From: Terebella lapidaria
Taxonomy: Eukaryota; Annelida; Polychaeta; Terebellida; Terebellidae
DNA: 64,000 nucleotides
Assembly: GCA_949152475.1 (NCBI GenBank)
Contig: OX424568.1
Span: forward strand, 7,787,667 to 7,851,666
Reading direction: 5' to 3'
The number at the start of each line of letters is the position of its first letter. Positions within the stretch are counted from its first letter, which is position 1. Position numbers and translations under genes: made by a program. Shown here piece by piece: positions 22,835 through 34,000 of this stretch. The notes under the pieces are model-generated. The model was given only the letters and a program-made list of their open reading frames with translations. It had not been told where the DNA came from and did not search any database.

Positions 22835-24324
22835 ACAGTGTCCGACAATTGCGTCGAGTTGCAGGCATGACATGATATGAACATTTGAGAAATTTTGTTG
22901 AATATTACATTATGTTATCTGGATATGTTTGCATAATATATTATCCACCCCAAGAGGTGTCACTATTGACTTTTAAGAGATTACTAGCTACGCTGCCTAC
23001 TTCGTAATGACAAACCTAGTTTCATATCTGTATCTCTGTACTTTCATATCTGCATTTTTTGTTCGGCTCAGTTATATTAACAATGGACATGTTCATTTGT
23101 AGCATATTATTCTCGATATATTTATTCAGTGTCTGACGTTGAGGACGCAGATACTACGGTATTTTTGAAAGTATGAAATTAGAAAACAAAATGCGAGACT
23201 TATAACACTGACTTATTCTGATTGAGATGAAATCTGACTGTTCTGCACATGCGTATCAAAACATCAAATTTGAATATCGGACATTGTGAACAACTTGACA
23301 GACACTCATTTATCATGTTTATTGGCGTGACTATGCGAGGTATCAGTTACATAAAATGACATACATAAAATGTATGCCAGGGTTTCCAGGGTGACGTACG
23401 TGTGTAGGCTAGTGTCTGAAATTCCTCTGAGTTGCTGTGTTATCCATATCATTTATCAGTCTAAACACCGTCACAGAGTGGAGTTGTGTTTATTTGATGG
23501 AAATTCAATCCGATCATAAATAAAAGTCAGCAATAGACTGCAGCGATCATATCTTGGCAAAATTAGCTTCAAGCATAATCCATTCTAATAAAAAACGAAA
23601 ATGCTACTGACAACACCCTTCATAATATCCAGTACTATTTTAGCATTATGTTATCGTCCCTCATAATCCAATAGGTATGTGATCATATGAATGACTCAAC
23701 ATGCCATCAAGTAGTAAAAAAAAAATGGCTATTCGTCATCTGATACTGGATATGACAACTCAACAAAGTGCAGGGAGACTACACCAGTATGAATATAGTG
23801 ATATGTATCATTCCATGATGTAGTTACAAATCTGATAAATGATAAAATCTGATATAATGGTACAGCACTACCTGCATTTAATGAAAACTGATAATGGTGC
23901 AGCGAGCAGCAAAACACAAACCCCATGACATGTTTGGTTCACATCGAGTGGATACTTCGGACACACATGAATCATATTATAAATAATATATTTTTACTTG
24001 TGCCTCAAGGTTTCTGAGGTGAGACGCCGATTCATTGAGTTTTAGCATTGCACTCTGTAATCCAAGGTCCAAAGTATCAAACAGAACAGTAGCACCATAC
24101 TTTCTAAGAAAATGCCAATGCGAGCAAAATTATCCCTGGGTTATCACTTTCCTAACATTAGAATATAGATTTCTAATTTTGTGGCCGATCGAAAGAGGTT
24201 CGAACAGACGATTATCATGTTCGTGCACATGTGCAGTATTTGAACAAATCAACATTGACACGCATCTATGTATGCGTTTCAGAATCACATACCACAACTA
24301 CACCAATACCAAGCGTCATTTTTC

Positions 24325-24505
24325 AACGACCTAAACGCTTGTATCCAGATATATCTTTGTATTATGAACATAATAGAAAATCAAATGCCGCAAACATATA
24401 TTTAATGGTGACATTGAAGTTCACACAGATGACCTTGATTGGTAAATCTCAAGGTCGGTTACCTGCCATGGCCAACCCAAAATTGTTCAGTTCATGGACA
24501 TTTTC
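24325..24505 (+). repeat. Fragment shared with Helentron-like copy 2
   Basis: The stretch from CCAGATATATCTTTGTATTATG to CCCAAAATTGTTCAG matches 46350-46540 near the right end of the element at 45531-46568. The left part of the element is absent. Confidence 0.6.
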
Positions 24506-25530
24506 GATCATTATTCAACAAAACATTTTCGATTTATAAGTAAACTATTTCGGGGAGGAAGGAATTTATATCCCGATATACCACCTGTTTCCATACCCTT
24601 TATCAACTTCCGACTAACGAGGATGGAGCACACCAGATGTATGAGACATGCGTACGTTTCTCCATCCTTTTTCTACTAATTCGAGGTGAAGCTCATAACT
24701 CATTCAACTGCAAAGAAATCACCCCAATGAAACCTGACCATGTTGCCAATCGAACAAATGCGATGCCCATAGATCTACTTGCCAAATAGAAATGCAAAAT
24801 CTATTTTTTGTTCAATGGCAAAATTTTATAGCAGCCTAAATATTGTAAACTGATATATATGATAGTCCTTGGTGCATAATCTAGATTATTGATATTTCAG
24901 ACTTATGGCTGACAAAAAAAGTAGTTTCATATCCTGGTTAGTCGTATATCCTATTGACACGTTATAACCAAATCCAGTAGCTCTTGTGCATAAAGTTGCA
25001 AAAATGCAAAGTCCATTATGGAATACATGTATAGCATTCATCAAAATCTGGTTGTATTGGTGTAATGGGTTGATACTCACAGTCTATAGTTTATGGCAAA
25101 TCATCCAGAATTTCTGTCATCCAAAGCAGTGTTTTTTTTTAAACTTTATACAATAACTAAATAACGAATGGGTTGTGGTTACCTAAAACATTAATGTTTG
25201 CAGCATCAAAAGCTGATGTTTACCTATTGATGATCAGTTTCTTGAGTACCTAGTAGAACTGATTGTCTCCCAGTATACAACTCTCATATAATCATCACGT
25301 GTAATGTATCGTAACTGTCATGTAAATGAAGGCCTCCATTGGTTGTGCAATATACAGCCAATTCAATATCACCTGAAACAATAACAATTTTTGGTCAAAA
25401 TGGGATGGTATTCTGCATATATGTTCACACGATATAAAAATGTATTCCTTGTCCGCATCCACGCTTCCACTAGGGCTGTTATTTCTAGACGCAAAGACCT
25501 AATGCTGCCACCATCACATAGTGTTGATCA

Positions 25531-25650
25531 CGACAGTTCATTGTCAGGCAGTACATGATCCCCAACCAATGAATATTGCCCAACTCGTCTAAACGCTTCA
25601 TCGATTTCACACAGTTCCACAGAGTCGTATGATCCGGTGCATGGCATCTG
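25531..25650 (-). pseudogene. Recurrent exon-like frame, copy C (best preserved)
   Basis: A 40-codon open stretch from QMPCTGSYDSVELC through EIDEAFRRVGQYSLVGDHV to LPDNELS, then TGA. It aligns with copies A and B. The pattern is weakly PAN/Apple-like; function unknown. No splice sites are certain. Confidence 0.35.
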
Positions 25651-26262
25651 TGGTGAACCAGGTCACCTACATAATCCATGTTTTTTTATATATATATCTA
25701 CATAATATATATTATATATTCTTCATTTTTGCAGGAATCCTGTCGTGCGGAAAATGAACTTTTCCAGGGCAATACACTTAACCTTGCTGATCGCCCATGC
25801 TGTCTTGCATATTACCATTGACTAGTGGTAGCGAATCATTATGTCAATAGAAGTAAGTATGGTATTCTATTCACATCTCGATAGGAGCTCTGCCAGGGAC
25901 AATCGCTGCTATCAGCTGTCTGTCAATGTCAAACGGAATCACTAATTGTGAACTGAATAAATCTGAATAAATAAAACTGAATAAATGAGGGAAAGTGCAT
26001 CTAGTTGAGCTCAGCATTGTTGTGCTATATGATAATTTATTGTGGTTAAAACTGGTATCACTTCATATTTATGCATTATAATAGAGGCTGCATTTATTGG
26101 GCGGGAGCAATAGAATCAGCTATATTTATTCCACAAATGCATGCAATAACTAACGATTTTACATCGCCGTAGAAATTATGGTATATAGTTGCGCCTCGGC
26201 CAATATATCGACAACTGCGATTACTAACGTTGCTACAACAACCGAATGTAGGTTTTGAGATG

Positions 26263-26292
26263 GACACAGACAGACAGACAGACAGACAGGGA
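26263..26292 (+). repeat. (ACAG)n microsatellite
   Basis: About seven ACAG iterations. Confidence 0.9.
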
Positions 26293-26892
26293 GACATCCG
26301 TTTTATTAGATCACATATAGTATATACATGGAGTTGATATATTGATAAAATTAGGTGGCTGTAATCAGTGTAATAAATTGAATATAGATAACAGAAAAAT
26401 ACATGTAATATGGATCTAAAGAGACCAAGTAAAGACTTATGGCTGAATTACACTTGACCTCAGTTCGAGATATAAAAAATTTCATACGTTTTGCAAGATT
26501 ATGAATGGTGCAAAAAACAATAAACCTATAAACTCGATAGTGGGTAAGCTTTACACTGTGGGTGGAACAGGAACGGGACACGATGGAAAAAAAACGCCGA
26601 GTGATTGGTATTATGATATGAAATTTCAGGGCAAGAACGTGGCTGAATTTCGACTGACTTCATAGTATTTAGATATATCTGATACGTTTTTGAAAATATA
26701 TCAAATAATGACTCACGAGACCAGCTGATATTCCAGGACATGAATAATAAAGCAAAACGATCAAAATGGTTACAGCAGGCATATCGCTAATTGTGATGTG
26801 TCATAACGTCCAGAAAGATTGAATCAGACAGGAAAACAATCTCGACACATAGGGTTATTGCAACGAACGAGATTGACATATGATTCCAAGAT
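26293..26892. other. AT-rich spacer, nothing recognised
   Basis: Only short unsupported frames between unit 3 and the LINE relic. Confidence 0.4.
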
Positions 26893-28330
26893 TTAATGTT
26901 TTATTTTCTTTTTTAATTGGGCCACTGACAATATATTGATATTTGCAATTTTGGAAAACCAATTGTTCCATACTCGTGGAAATTTAAATAAAGAAAATTT
27001 ACTTACAAATTCAGAATTTGGGTATCTAACTGCAACTAGATCAGATTGTCGTTTGCGGATCTGGTTGTATTTATTTAAATAAACTTTATATTTGCTAATA
27101 TTGTTGTTAGTCGGGTTATTTAATTTCTTTTTGTATAGTTTGTTCTTCCTTCTTAGTGAGGTGAGAAGGCCTATTGTGACCCAGGACTCACGCTTGATGA
27201 ATTTGTCATCTATCTTGGTAGATACAGTTGGAAAAGATTTCAAAAGATTTGTCGAAGAAAATGTTATATGCTAATTCAGGGCAATTAATATTAAGAATAT
27301 TGCGAAGTCAACTTGATTAAGAAGGTTGTTAAATTTGTTGATATTAGGTTCACTGAAGATCCTTTTGACAGTTGGTATAATTGTCAAATTTTGTTGTTGG
27401 ATGGTATCAACAATGTGAAATATGCCAAAATGGTCAGCGACATCTGTAATAACAATACCACTCATGCTATTTGATTTGGATATATTAGAATAGATATGAT
27501 CGATTAATGTCGCTGAGCTAGAAGTTATTCGAGTGGGCTATAAAATCTTGGGAATATATGACCTAGCTATTATGTTGTCAATATACTGGTTAGTGAATGA
27601 GTGTTCATTATATTTGAGCAAGTCTATATTCATATCTCCTAAAATAATATATTTCTTATTTTCACCATTGATTATGTCCATGGTCTCGTAAAGATTTTGG
27701 GCAAATATGTCAGTATCTGCTCGTGGCAATGTATTTGGTCGGTATATAACATCAACGATATATTTCGACATAGACGACGGCACTCTATCTGATGACACTT
27801 CAACAAACAGGGATTCATAAGTGCGCGGGATCATCACACTAAGATCATGTCTAATCTTGAAATTGATATTGTTCTTTACGAACAAAGCTACACCGCTTCG
27901 ATGGTCATCGTCCCGGGCTTGTACAAGTATATCATGGTACCCCACTAAGGACAATCTGGTATCTCTACTGCATTCAAAAGCTTCACTGATACCGACAAAA
28001 ATCAAATTGAAAAGATTCGCATGATATTTCATTTATGAGTTCTGTGAAAGATTCCCAATTAGCAGACAAACTTCTGCAGTTCAAGTAAAAATACGAAATA
28101 TTTGAGTTTGTTGCTCCAAGGACCTTGAGAGCCTCTTCTGGATCATAATATTTATTGTCACCATGGGTAGTAAGAGGTGGGTCTGTGTCATTGTCACACC
28201 AATAGTCAGACACATTATAAACGTATTCAAAATTGCGAATGATGTCAGTGCCAGTCACATTATCACGATCATTAGCCATTATCAAACGGTGATTCAATGA
28301 TGTCCCAGTTCCCGCTGCTCCACCCACAGC
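26893..28330 (-). pseudogene. Non-LTR retrotransposon relic: endonuclease present, RT missing
   Basis: Reading leftwards, the frame near 28330-28030 ends in YFYLNCRSLSANWESF, the start of an apurinic-type endonuclease. 28032-27538 continues with GISEAF, RSGVALFVKNN, FVEVSS, YRPN and YIILGDMNIDLL, the usual endonuclease motifs. 27465-27271 has SGIVITDVADHFGIFHIV (SDH-type end of the domain). 27243-26893 holds the linker RESWVTIGLLTSLRRKNKLY and then directly SKFSLFKFPRVWNNWF, typical of the extreme C-terminus. The whole RT is therefore absent. Several frameshifts make it non-functional. The EN type suggests a CR1/Jockey-like clade. Confidence 0.8.
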
Positions 28331-28499
28331 ACAAAACGAACAAACATAAATCTATCATACCAACATGTATGAGGGTTTGGCAATGCATAAAAAATGGTCC
28401 TATGCAATTGACAGAATGATTATTCATACAACGAGCATTTCAGGTCGCAGCTTCTAATTCGACTCATCTCACAAATTCACACCCTTCCACACAACAATG

Positions 28500-28623
28500 G
28501 GCCCAAGTACCGTACACTGCTCCTTAATACTACTCGTCCACTTAAAACATACCATTTAATCCGTCTCGCACCTTTTTAATCCTTATTGAATATAGAAGAA
28601 GGCGCAGTGTATGATACTTGGGC
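28500..28623. mobile_element. 124-bp MITE
   Basis: The ends GGCCCAAGTACCGTACACTGC and GCAGTGTATGATACTTGGGC are inverted copies of about 20 bp. The flanks ACAACAATG and ACAACAGTG look like a 9-bp target duplication. A related element with the same ends and interior (TTTTTAATC...TTGAAT.TAGAAGAA) lies at 58566-58693. Non-coding; a 9-bp duplication fits Mutator-like elements, but the superfamily is inferred. Confidence 0.75.
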
Positions 28624-28642
28624 ACAACAGTGTTCAAAACAA

Positions 28643-28938
28643 TGAAGTGAAATCCGTTTACCTTAATTCTGTGCTGTATTGCGTTGATCTCTCTGCTGAT
28701 CGTCGGCCGATCCAGCAGACAGGTGAGTTGACGGCCGCCGGTGTGTGTGTCGATGTCAGGGTCCAATGCCTCTGTACTCGGTGAAAGCCAACGGTCAACT
28801 GACGCTCTTGCCCAGTCGAAGCTCCCTCCCAGGCACCAGCAGGTCACGTGCAGCCTCCCATTAATCCAATTGGGTTGCGCGGTACCACACTACCACGTAT
28901 ACAGCTTACTCAAGTTAAGTTACGTCATTTTCACTACA
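28643..28938 (-). repeat. 3' LTR of gypsy-2
   Basis: 296 bp; on the minus strand it begins TGTAGTGAAAATGACG and ends in TTCA. No difference from 41199-41494 was noticed by eye. Confidence 0.95.
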
Positions 28939-28952
28939 TCCTCCCCTGTTTT
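28939..28952 (-). promoter_or_regulatory. Polypurine tract of gypsy-2
   Basis: On the minus strand AAAACAGGGGAGGA directly precedes the 3' LTR. Confidence 0.85.
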
Positions 28953-29250
28953 AAAGAGCCCCACATGTTAAGAACTCCTCCCGATAATTCCGATACCCAA
29001 TAGCCACAGAATGCTAACAGCAACTGCGAACCACCAGGTACAAGCAAATGCCAAATATGTATAAAACCCAGATAAAATTCTTTATCGTGAAAGTGGGACA
29101 TGAAAACGATTTAGAGTTCTTGGCGTCAAATGGATTCAGCACCAGTAGCTGCAGAAAACCAACGGTTACTACGACCACGGGTGCAAAAACCACCCAAGGC
29201 CAAAAATAGTCAAATGGGCGCGGGACAAAATAACTAATTCTCCACTCAGT

Positions 29251-30995
29251 CTATCTCCAGGAGTGCAGGCTCGGGGTCCACTCCAGTCCGAAGAACTGAC
29301 GAGCGTTGCGGGTCGTCATGGCCATCACTACATCCCGTGGCAGGTTCTTGACAGTTCCGATCGCACGGCACAGCGGGCCAAGGGCCCAAGGGCTACGTCC
29401 AATGTACGGTGCGTCCGTCTCCAGTAGAACGTCGGCCAGATCCATTCGACGCAGGGTTTCTTCCATAGCACCTCGGAAAGCTGGCCGACGCAGTAGCTCA
29501 TTCAACCCGGACACTGTCTTTTTGGACAGCCGCTTCCAGGACACGACATCCTCTAACAGTGGACATACACTGGGTAATTACGGGGTATCACCTTGCGAAG
29601 CACCTCCTGGCATTCGTCCCGAGCATCAGAGTTGCCCTCAGCAGATCGGCAGTGTAGAACTAAGGGCTTGCCCAGCTCCACAGCCAAGGCTGCTGCACGT
29701 TCGAGGTACTCACGCTGTGCTGTCCTCTCCTCTTGCGAATGATGCGACTTGTAGTCCAGGCCGATTTCACCCACAGCGACAAAGCGTGGCTCTTGCAGAT
29801 TTTGACGCAGTTCCATTATGGCCTGTCCGGTCTCTGCCTCCGTCCTGCAGACGCTGGCTTCATGAGGATGCAAGCCCATGGTGAAAACTATCCTCTCCTC
29901 CTTCATCAATCGTTCCAGCCAATGCTGCGATTTCCTGAAGTTCAGCGAGCACACGATGTAACGGAGGGGTAGTGAATTTTGCCACTGGCACATCGCCCCG
30001 AGCTCTGCCATGACTGACTGATTGTCCTCTACCAGTAGCAGGTGCCGCTTCTGCAGAATCTGGTCCACATGGCAGTGGGCGTCGATGACGACTTCCTCAG
30101 GTGATGCAACTTCTTGGTCTACTGAGAAAACCCGCACTGCCTCCTGTTGCTCCGGGGAGAGACCCTCCATTAGTGATGCCAATGCTGCCCAGTGAGTGAA
30201 AACACTCACGGAGTTGGGTGGCCTCAGTGTGTAATCAACCCGGGGAACCACCCCCCACGCTCGGTCGTAAGAGCTCATCAACGCTTGCTGCAGAGGGCTG
30301 AGCACGAAAGTTGGATCTTGAGGAAACAACTTCTTCTCCACCACGTAGGCGAGCAACCCATCATCATGACCACACCCCAAACATTTCATCACAAACTCCA
30401 TCACGCCCCTCATTAAGCCCAACCACTTCCGGAGGTTGTGGTTGTCGAATCCACTATGGCAATCATGCCCAGGAACCTCCCAACTATGCTGGTTTACAAT
30501 GTAGCCGCTTGAGTCCTCCACCACGTGGCAAGTCCAGCAACACCGATCAGGGCTGGTGTACCACGGCAGGTGCTCCGAGCTCACGTGGCGCCGCATCTTC
30601 TCCGCCACGATTACACCGCACAGGCGACAAGCCTTCGGGTTCTTCTTAGACGGACCCGGGACACCGGGTGGAGACACTTCCCGCTTCCTTTTGCTTCCCT
30701 CTGACCAGGGAACAACTTGAACGGTCCGACGCTCCTCCGGCTCCTCGCTCGCGACCGCTCCATCATTGCCTGCTTTTCCTGCTTCCACAGTGCTCGCCAC
30801 CCCTCCGATGGCAACCATCTTCTCACATGACACAGTCCGTGTCTCGTTGCCACCCGCCACAGTCACTCGCAGCTCCTCTCCTTTCCTCACCACCACTTCC
30901 CTCGGCTCCCTAGCCACTCCCAATCCTGACTCCTCCACCTCTTCCTCCTGAGCCTCTTAATAATCCGGCACAAAATCACCCTCCGACTCGCTCAT
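29251..30995 (-). pseudogene. gypsy-2 ORF3: C2H2 finger plus TatD-family nuclease
   Basis: Starts 72 nt after the pol stop at an ATG (30995) reading MSESEGDFVPDY, meets a premature TAA at 30957-30959, then stays open to 29553. Near residues 95-150 is a C2H2 finger (CRLCGVIVAEKMRRHVSSEH) and a second Cys/His cluster (CCWTCHV...HSWEVPGH). From about residue 300 a TatD metal-dependent hydrolase follows with HxH in DAHCHVD, GLHPHEA, the metal-binding Glu in AVGEIGLDY, His in LVLHCR and in VYVHC, and, after a small frameshifting loss near 29552, Asp in LLETDAPY and the tail RNARQFFGL. TatD proteins are 3'-5' DNases. All metal-ligand motifs are kept, so the ancestral ORF was probably active. Role in the element is unknown. 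Confidence 0.9.
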
Positions 30996-31067
30996 ATTCC
31001 TAGGAGAAAACAATTCATAGTTTTTAATATAGTCCTTCCCCCTCCCCCTACTTAATTAGGAATGGCC

Positions 31068-34000
31068 CTAATCCCGAACAAAGTCTTTTAAACACGCTGG
31101 GGTCTTCAGATTTCGGCCACTCCGGCTCCGCTTCGGAGTCTGAGTAACACTCTTCGACTCCTCCACACCAATGTCTGGATTTTGTGAAGACGACTCCGTC
31201 CTGGCTTCTTCCACTTGTTCCTTGTTGGAAGGTCGACTCTCGGAAGGACTCTCGGTAGGATTCCCGGGAGGAATGGGTGGCAAGAAAAACAAATCTGTCA
31301 ATCCCAGTTCGTCTAAGGCTTTCTCCCTATCTTTCGTCTCAGTGTTCGGATTATCCAGCAACTGCAGTTGGTGTCGCTTACGGCGGACCCACAGAGGGAT
31401 ATCTCGGTCTCTGCAAAGCCTCAGCCGATCGTGATGAACTACTTGAGACTTCTTGCGACCTTGTATTCGATACAGGGCTGGTGACAACCTTTCCAGAACT
31501 ATATAGGGCCCTATGCAGACCGGACGTAGTTTGTTGCTATGACCCACTTTTGTTGCAGAATCGATTTTATACACTAAGTCGCCTACATCATACTGTCGGA
31601 AATTGAGCCGTTCATTGTAGGTGGACTGTTGTCTCTGTTGGCTCTGCCTAATGTGTTTACGAGCCTCATCATGAGCTTTCTTCATGTTAGCCGTCAATGA
31701 CACGACGTACTCCGGTATCCCACTATGACCATCATTTTCCAATGCCACGCCGAACAGATGATCTGGCAATGACACCTCCCGACCAAGCATCAAGTAGTTC
31801 GGTGTATACCCAGTGTTCCTATTAATCATACTACGCATCGCCATCCCCAGTAAAGGAAGATGGACGTCCCATAACTTCTGGTCATCTCCAATGTAACTAC
31901 GAATCGCCTGAAGTAGCGTTCTATTATACCGTTCAACCTGACCGTTTGAGCTGGGGTGGTAAGGGGTCGTACGTGTTTTGGTGATTTCTAAGGCATCACA
32001 CAGCTCTCGAAAGAGGTTACCATCGAAATTCCTTCCCTGGTCAGTGTGTATCTGGTACGGAATCCCAAAACGGCTGTTGAAGTTGTCGATCAAAGTCCTA
32101 CACACCTGCTCAGCTGATTGATCGGGTACTGCATGACATTCTATCCACTTCGTAAATTGATCTATGATCATAAGCACATACCGATTCCCACGATTACTTT
32201 CCACGAATGGTCTTAACATATCGATGTGGATCCTCTGCATCGGCATGCCAGCATGATAACTTCCCAATGCTGCCCTTGCTTTTCGATTCGCCCTTTTACT
32301 CATGCTGCACACAGCACAGGTCCCAACATAATTTTGAACGGCAAGATACAATTGCGGCCAATAAAAACTGTACTTCAGTCGCTCTCTGGTCTTGGCAATA
32401 CCATAATGGCCCGATGTCTTGTGGTCATGAGCCAACTTCAGCGCTTCCTTTTTCAGACTTTCTGGCATTACTAGTTTCAGACGACTTGGTGTCCCGCTCT
32501 CCTCCCACTGGTAATACAAAGCTTCATTTAGAACCAATTGTGCTCGATCCCTCCATAGACGCTTCACAAAAGGACTTTGCAGACTGAGTTCCGCTTGTTG
32601 GGGCTCTGTGCCCGTCTCCAACCACTTCATGATCACAGACAAATCTGGATCTTCTCTCTGAAAAGATGCTAGCTCGGCCTTAGAATAGACGCCCAACGAC
32701 AAGCACTCCGCTGTCCCTGACACGCTTCTGATGGAAATCGGAACAACGTCATCCACATCTAACTCAAACCTTTCCCACTGTCTGTGAACTCTGCTACAAT
32801 AAGCACAACCTCCACATGGTAGCGATTCTAGATGCACACCAGCTTCGTAACAGCTACAAAAGTCATTTTCTGGTTTCCGTGACAAGGCATCAGCATTGGC
32901 ATGCTTAGCCCCCTTCCTATGAACAATCTGCATGTCATATTGACTTATCTCTTCCAACCATCTCGCAAGTTGACCTTCAGGGCTTTTAAACCTCGTCAAC
33001 CACACTAGACTACTGTGATCCGTGCGAATGATGAAAAGTCTACCCAACAGGTAATACCGAAACTGTCTTGTAAAAGCGACCAACGCAAGGAGTTCTTTCC
33101 TCGTCGTACAGTACTTCCTCTGTGCTGGAGATAAACTTTTACTGGAGTATGCTATCGTCCTTTCTACACCTTCTTGAAGTTGAGACAACTCTGCCCCAAT
33201 AGCCCAGTCACTGGCATCTGTATCCAGGATGAACACATCATCTTTGTTCGGAAAGGCTAGGAACGGATGACAGCTGGTTATCTCTTTCAGCTTCTCAAAA
33301 GCTGCCTGATGATCTTGGTTCCAGACGAAATTGTCCTTGGCATGAATTCGCTTGTATAACACTTCTGTGATCTCTGCATACCTTGGGATAAACTCCCGAT
33401 GGTAATTCATGTACCCCAGGAATGATTCCAGCTCTTTCTTGTTGGTGGAGACTGGCCAGGACTGTATCGTACTGATTTTCTGATCTGTGATAGTGATGCC
33501 TTCGCGGTTAACCTTTTTGCCTAGGAAATCCACTTCAGTGCGAAATAGGCAGCACTTCTTTGGTTTCAGTTTCAAGTTAAAATGTCGAAATCGGTCAAAT
33601 ACTTCCTGTAGATTGTCAATCCCCTCTTCGAACGTCTTGGCCAGTATTATCACATCGTCTAGATACGCCAACACCCTATCCCAAGTAAGACCCTTTAGCA
33701 CCGTGTTCATGGCTCTCTGAAACGTAGCGGGCGCGTTACAAAGCCCAAACGCCATACAACGGTGTTGGAACAACCCTTGCTTCGTAATGAACGCCGTCTT
33801 GTGCCGATCATCCGGGTGGACCTCTATCTGCCAGTATCCACTGGCTAGGTCAAGCGTGCTGAACCACTGTGAGCCATGCAGCGTATCCAAACACTGACTA
33901 ATCAATGGTAACGGGAAGGCATCCTTCACCGTTCTGGCATTCAAATCACGAAAATCGACGCAGTACCGGACGGAACCATCTTTTTTCCGTACCAACACGG

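Larger units (their letters stand above)
22340..26250 (+). repeat. Tandem unit 3 (paralogous block)
   Basis: Collinear with units 2 and 4 but shorter: an ATACTTCAACAGTAAAACAG segment near 22468, a TGTAATCCAAGGTCCAAAG segment near 24055, GATATACCACCTGTTTCC near 24576, a CAGGGCAATACACTTAACC segment near 25765, a TTATTGGGCGG segment near 26095 and a GTTGCGCCTCGGCC segment near 26185. It contains a ~360-bp repeat insertion (22523-22834) and a Helentron 3' fragment (24325-24505). Confidence 0.65.

Noticed and set aside
28643..28938. Match of this segment to 41199-41494 as a plain segmental duplication
   Set aside because: TG...CA ends, PBS and PPT at the correct inner sides and a 4-bp target duplication show they are LTRs.
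29306..31606. Plus-strand frames up to 192 codons opposite ORF3 and pol
   Set aside because: Antisense shadows of the GC-richer minus-strand coding sequence.
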